From an uncultured Eubacteriales bacterium (GTDB taxonomy: Bacteria; Bacillota; Clostridia; Oscillospirales; Ruminococcaceae), in the NCBI GenBank assembly GCA_902493155.1, contig CABUOE010000089.1, forward strand, positions 1 through 8,624: 8,624 nucleotides of DNA. Reading direction: 5' to 3'. Under the pieces are notes generated by a model. It had not been told where the DNA came from, did not search any database, and saw only the letters and a list, made by a program, of their open reading frames with translations. Shown here one piece after another: positions 6,407 to 8,624 of this stretch. A program made the position numbers and the translations under genes. Positions within the stretch are counted from its first letter, which is position 1. Every line of letters begins with the position of its first letter.

Positions 6407-7303
6407 ATGGAACCAAAAAAGCATCCGATCCGGTTTTATAGCATTCTGATCGTGCTGACGCTGCTGATTTTCGGATACACTCTGTACCTTTGCCTGCGCC
6501 CACAGCCGGTTTCTTCCAAGGAGGAGTCTTTTTCTGGAAATTCGGCCTCCTCCAGTATTTCGGAAGAAGAACCGTCCTCCGAAGTGTCGTCGGAGCCCAT
6601 TTCCGACGGCCGCATCGGCGGCACCGACCTACCCTGGTGGTCCATGGAGGAGGAAAATGTGGACAACCTGGATCCGGATAAGCCCATCGTCGCTTTAACC
6701 TTTGACGACGGCCCCTCCCCATACACCCAGCGCATTGTGGATACACTGGCGAAATACAACAGCAAGGCCACCTTTTTCGTCATGGGATACCGGCTGGAGG
6801 AATACGGGGAGAACGCCCTCTACGCCTTTAATCACGGCATGGAAATCGGAAACCACAGCTACAGTCACAAACAACTGGTTGGACTCAATCAGAATTCCAT
6901 CAACCAACAGATGGACGACACCAACAAGATGATCAAAGATCTGACCGGCAAAGAACCGAAACTGTACCGGCCGCCTTATGGACGGCTCAATCAGGTGATT
7001 CTCGATAAAATCCATATGGCGGCGATTCTCTGGAACGTGGATTCCCAGGATGGAAAGGCCTACGACGCTCAGGAGATTGTTGACAATGTGATGGAGGATG
7101 TCAAGGACGGGTCGATTATCCTGCTCCACGACATATATGAAAAAACGGCTGATGCGCTTGACATTCTCCTTCCAAAGCTGATAGAAGAGGGCTACCAGGT
7201 GACCAACGTGTCCCAGATGTTCGCCTGCCGGGGCGAACCAATTGAAAGCAATCACAAATATTACTTCCTCACGGATATGGGAGCGGTCAACTGCACATAC
7301 TGA
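6407..7303 (+). CDS. Membrane-anchored polysaccharide deacetylase (NodB/CE4 family)
   Basis: This enzyme hydrolyses N-acetyl groups from a glycan outside the membrane, most likely peptidoglycan; the substrate is inferred. From the ATG at 6407 it has 298 residues: a cytoplasmic basic tip, a membrane helix at about 10-30, a Ser/Glu-rich linker (35-65) and the NodB domain (about 92-275). The CE4 motifs are all visible. Motif 1 is TFDDGPS (98-104, Asp100/Asp101). Motif 2 is HSYSH (150-154, metal ligands). Motif 3 is RPPYGR (188-193), motif 4 is WNVDSQDG (209-216) and motif 5 is LLHD (239-242, His241). A complete TFDDG resembles PgdA/PdaC-type enzymes; sporulation PdaA has TFDNG. A TTG at 6380 extends the frame, but it lies almost on the transcript start, while the ATG has an excellent GGAGG. 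It has its own promoter and a miniprotein gene downstream. Confidence 0.95.
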   Translation: MEPKKHPIRFYSILIVLTLLIFGYTLYLCLRPQPVSSKEESFSGNSASSSISEEEPSSEVSSEPISDGRIGGTDLPWWSMEEENVDNLDPDKPIVALTFDDGPSPYTQRIVDTLAKYNSKATFFVMGYRLEEYGENALYAFNHGMEIGNHSYSHKQLVGLNQNSINQQMDDTNKMIKDLTGKEPKLYRPPYGRLNQVILDKIHMAAILWNVDSQDGKAYDAQEIVDNVMEDVKDGSIILLHDIYEKTADALDILLPKLIEEGYQVTNVSQMFACRGEPIESNHKYYFLTDMGAVNCTY

Positions 7304-7339
7304 TTCCATCGGAATATCCGGTGGGAAGGGGGAAGGCTT

Positions 7340-7471
7340 GTGGCTTCCAGATACCGCAGGCACCGCAAACCAAAGGCAGTGTTCAAAACGGTGACGGCGA
7401 TTTTATGGCTCATGTTAGCTGTCTGCCTTTTGGGGCTGGCCTATGAGCTTTACCAGAATTTTTTACGATAA
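7340..7471 (+). CDS. Small single-pass membrane protein (43 aa), hypothetical
   Basis: This short open frame starts at GTG (7340) and ends at TAA. The protein begins MASRYRRHRKPK, a strongly basic tip, followed by a hydrophobic helix at about residues 17-36 (VTAILWLMLAVCLLGLAYEL) and a short C-terminal tail (YQNFLR). This is a textbook positive-inside layout for a small inner-membrane protein. A strong purine-rich ribosome site, GGGAAGGGGGAAGG (7323-7336), precedes the start. The gene begins 36 nt after the deacetylase stop and has no promoter of its own that I can see, so it is probably co-transcribed. I do not recognise the family, and its function is unknown; association with the deacetylase is only suggested by position. 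A chance frame is possible, but the ribosome site and membrane topology together argue for a real gene. Confidence 0.6.
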   Translation: MASRYRRHRKPKAVFKTVTAILWLMLAVCLLGLAYELYQNFLR

Positions 7472-7481
7472 ATGAAGGAAC

Positions 7482-7619
7482 GGTACAAAATGAATTTATG
7501 ATAACAATTTGCACCATTGAAACAAAAATGCAGGGGCCGACGCCTACGCCAGCCCGCCTTTCAGAGAAATTTTCTCTTAAAAGCGGACTGATGCGGGCAT
7601 CAGCCCCTACTTTTGTACC
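7482..7619. repeat. Degenerate palindromic repeat element (MITE/REP-like)
   Basis: The ends carry a perfect 9-bp inverted repeat, GGTACAAAA (7482-7490) and TTTTGTACC (7611-7619). Inside, 7532-7557 and 7583-7608 are 26-nt imperfect inverted arms: 19 of 26 positions pair Watson-Crick and two more as G-U, and every difference is a transition. The centre holds a second perfect palindrome, AGAGAAATTTTCTCT (7563-7577). No open frame or transposase is present, and I see no clear target duplication. The core palindrome is about 7530-7610; the outer boundary is less certain, because 7491-7530 has little pairing partner on the right. The pattern fits a non-autonomous mobile repeat or an intergenic structured repeat. 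Its GC-rich stem followed by TACTTTTGT might also help terminate the upstream transcript. Confidence 0.6.
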
Positions 7620-7630
7620 TTATTGTCCGG

Positions 7631-7666
7631 AGAGGCTGTTTTGCAACGGCCTCTATACATATTTTT
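7631..7666 (+). terminator. Terminator-like hairpin before the sigma factor gene
   Basis: AGAGGCTG (7631-7638) pairs with CGGCCTCT (7647-7654) over 8 bp, one of them G-U, with loop TTTTGCAA. ATACATATTTTT follows, so the T-run (7662-7666) lies 7 nt beyond the stem, farther than ideal. It probably separates the deacetylase/miniprotein transcript and the repeat element from the sigma factor unit. Confidence 0.5.
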
Positions 7667-7732
7667 CGAAATAGTGAGTGGTTTTGATTCTGAGACGGTA
7701 TTAATAGGTGAAAAGCTTTTCAGAAAGAAAGT

Positions 7733-8296
7733 GTGGTGCGGAAATTGGACGACCAGCAACTTATCACTCTCATGCAAAACGAACCGGAAAAGGGCGTGGA
7801 GCAGGCAATCAGACAGTATGGCGGCCTCTGTAAGGCAGTGGCTGTGCGGATTCTGGGAGCCGATCATCAGCAGGATATCGAAGAATGCATTTCCGATACT
7901 TTTGTGAAGCTTTGGCGGGCAGCCGGCAGTATCGATCTTCAAAAAGGCACCCTGAAGGCCTATACCACCTCCATTGCCCGCAATACGGCTATCAACCGTT
8001 TAAGGCGCCAAAAGCGGGTCTATGAACTGCTTCCACTGGAGGAAGACGGATTGCAGATGGAGCTGGACCTGGAGTCGGAGCTGTCGAGAAAACGAAATAG
8101 GGAAATTGTGCGGCAGACGGTTTCGGAACTTCCAGAGCCGGATCGGGAAATCTTCATTCGCCGGTATTTTTATTGCGAGCGGGTCAAGGCAATTGCCCTG
8201 CGGCTGGGGCTCAGCCCGAAAGCGGTGGAAAATAAGCTGTTTCGGGGCAAGCAGAAGCTGAAAGCGCTGCTAATTGAGCAGGGGGCCGTGGTTTGA
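7733..8296 (+). CDS. RNA polymerase sigma-70 family (ECF-type) sigma factor
   Basis: This is an alternative sigma factor that directs RNA polymerase to a specific promoter set. The 187 residues hold only the two domains expected of an ECF/group IV factor. Sigma region 2 is at about 24-95 (DIEECISDTFVKLWRAAGSID at 48-68, then TTSIARNTAINRLRRQKR, the region 2.3/2.4 helix). Sigma region 4 is at about 122-180 (LPEPDREIFIRRYFYCERVKAIALRLGLSPKAVENKLFRGKQKLK), with its helix-turn-helix at about 150-172. The linker is acidic (103-118). The start is uncertain: GTG at 7733 or GTG at 7736, each with only a weak AGAAAGAAAG upstream, which suggests low translation. No promoter was clear in the AT-rich leader. 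A membrane protein that looks like its regulator follows after 29 nt. The target genes are unknown. Confidence 0.92.
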   Translation: MVRKLDDQQLITLMQNEPEKGVEQAIRQYGGLCKAVAVRILGADHQQDIEECISDTFVKLWRAAGSIDLQKGTLKAYTTSIARNTAINRLRRQKRVYELLPLEEDGLQMELDLESELSRKRNREIVRQTVSELPEPDREIFIRRYFYCERVKAIALRLGLSPKAVENKLFRGKQKLKALLIEQGAVV

Positions 8297-8325
8297 CCTT
8301 AGCGGCCGATTCCAAGGAAGGAATA

Positions 8326-8624
8326 ATGATGAATATGAACAAAACCAGAATAGACGAGTGTATGGATTTGCTGGACGAAGAATTCCTCACTGAAATTGAA
8401 ATGGAGGAATTGGCTTTGACAGAACAGGAACAGAACAACATCCAGCAGAATGTGCTGAAGGAAGTACGCTCCAAACGGAAAAGATGGAGCAAGAGGAGCA
8501 TCGCCATTTTAGTCGCTGCGGCCATCGGGGTGTCCACCTTGACCGTTGCGGTTGCGGCGGGTTTTGACATTGGCCCGGCTTTCCAGAAATTTTTCGGGGT
8601 CAGCGAGGAGAGCGAAAAATTTCT
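8326..8624 (+). CDS. Probable membrane anti-sigma factor (partial, cut at the window end)
   Basis: The frame is open from ATG 8326 to the window edge (99 codons seen). The cytoplasmic part (1-56) is acidic and helical-looking (ECMDLLDEEFLTEIEMEEL), then turns basic (VRSKRKRWSKR at 47-57). A membrane helix follows at about 58-78 (SIAILVAAAIGVSTLTVAVAA), and the external part begins with GFDIGPAFQKFFGVSEESEKF. A short cytoplasmic sigma-binding tail, one helix and a sensor domain outside, encoded directly after an ECF sigma gene, is the usual anti-sigma arrangement. The sequence around the helix recalls DUF4179-type proteins found in the same context, but I cannot confirm that without the missing C-terminus. 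No zinc-binding H-x3-C-x2-C motif is seen. An ATG at 8329 is an equally possible start; AAGGAAGGA lies just upstream of both. Confidence 0.75.
   Translation, partial: MMNMNKTRIDECMDLLDEEFLTEIEMEELALTEQEQNNIQQNVLKEVRSKRKRWSKRSIAILVAAAIGVSTLTVAVAAGFDIGPAFQKFFGVSEESEKF

Noticed and set aside
6695..7363. A 222-codon - strand frame opposite the deacetylase
   Set aside because: It lies antisense to a gene with all five CE4 motifs, lacks recognisable domains, and is explained by codon bias of the sense gene.
7684..7707. TTGATT and TATTAA as a promoter for the sigma factor gene
   Set aside because: The gap between the boxes is only 9 nt, far below the 16-18 nt needed.

Overview
The window looks like chromosomal DNA from an anaerobic, probably endospore-forming Firmicute of class Clostridia. 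An Oscillospiraceae/Ruminococcaceae-type bacterium is my best guess, but that is inference. The reasons are a moderate base composition, strong GGAGG-type ribosome sites, a CwlD-type sporulation amidase, and a U32 peptidase-like gene directly after mltG, as in the Bacillus yrrL-yrrN-yrrO neighbourhood. All supported genes are on the + strand; I found no convincing gene on the - strand, no tRNA/rRNA, no CRISPR array and no transposase.

Left part (1-3268). 5-formyltetrahydrofolate cyclo-ligase (42-632) is followed after 31 nt by the endolytic murein transglycosylase MltG (664-1929). A terminator-like hairpin (about 1960-2010) separates MltG from a U32-family protein of the TrhP/YegQ type (2051-3268), which probably takes part in tRNA U34 hydroxylation.

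Middle (3359-6290). An unrecognised four-helix membrane protein (3359-3955), a CwlD-like N-acetylmuramoyl-L-alanine amidase (4095-4832) and the DNA repair protein RadA (4873-6246) follow one another. A long-stemmed hairpin (6254-6290) closes this block.

Right part (6342-8624). A promoter with a perfect TATAAT box drives a membrane-anchored NodB/CE4 polysaccharide deacetylase (6407-7303). A 43-codon membrane miniprotein with a GTG start (7340-7471) follows, probably co-transcribed. The gap after it holds a degenerate palindromic element (about 7482-7619) that resembles a MITE or REP-like repeat, and then a terminator-like hairpin (7631-7666). Last come a sigma-70/ECF-type sigma factor (7733-8296) and, 29 nt later, a single-pass membrane protein cut by the window end (8326 onward), laid out like its anti-sigma partner.

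Three of the proteins act on peptidoglycan (MltG, CwlD, CE4 deacetylase), and the sigma/anti-sigma pair may sense envelope state. The rest are housekeeping. I see no clear undescribed multi-gene system. The points most worth following up are the palindromic element, the miniprotein, the unknown membrane protein and the sigma/anti-sigma pair.
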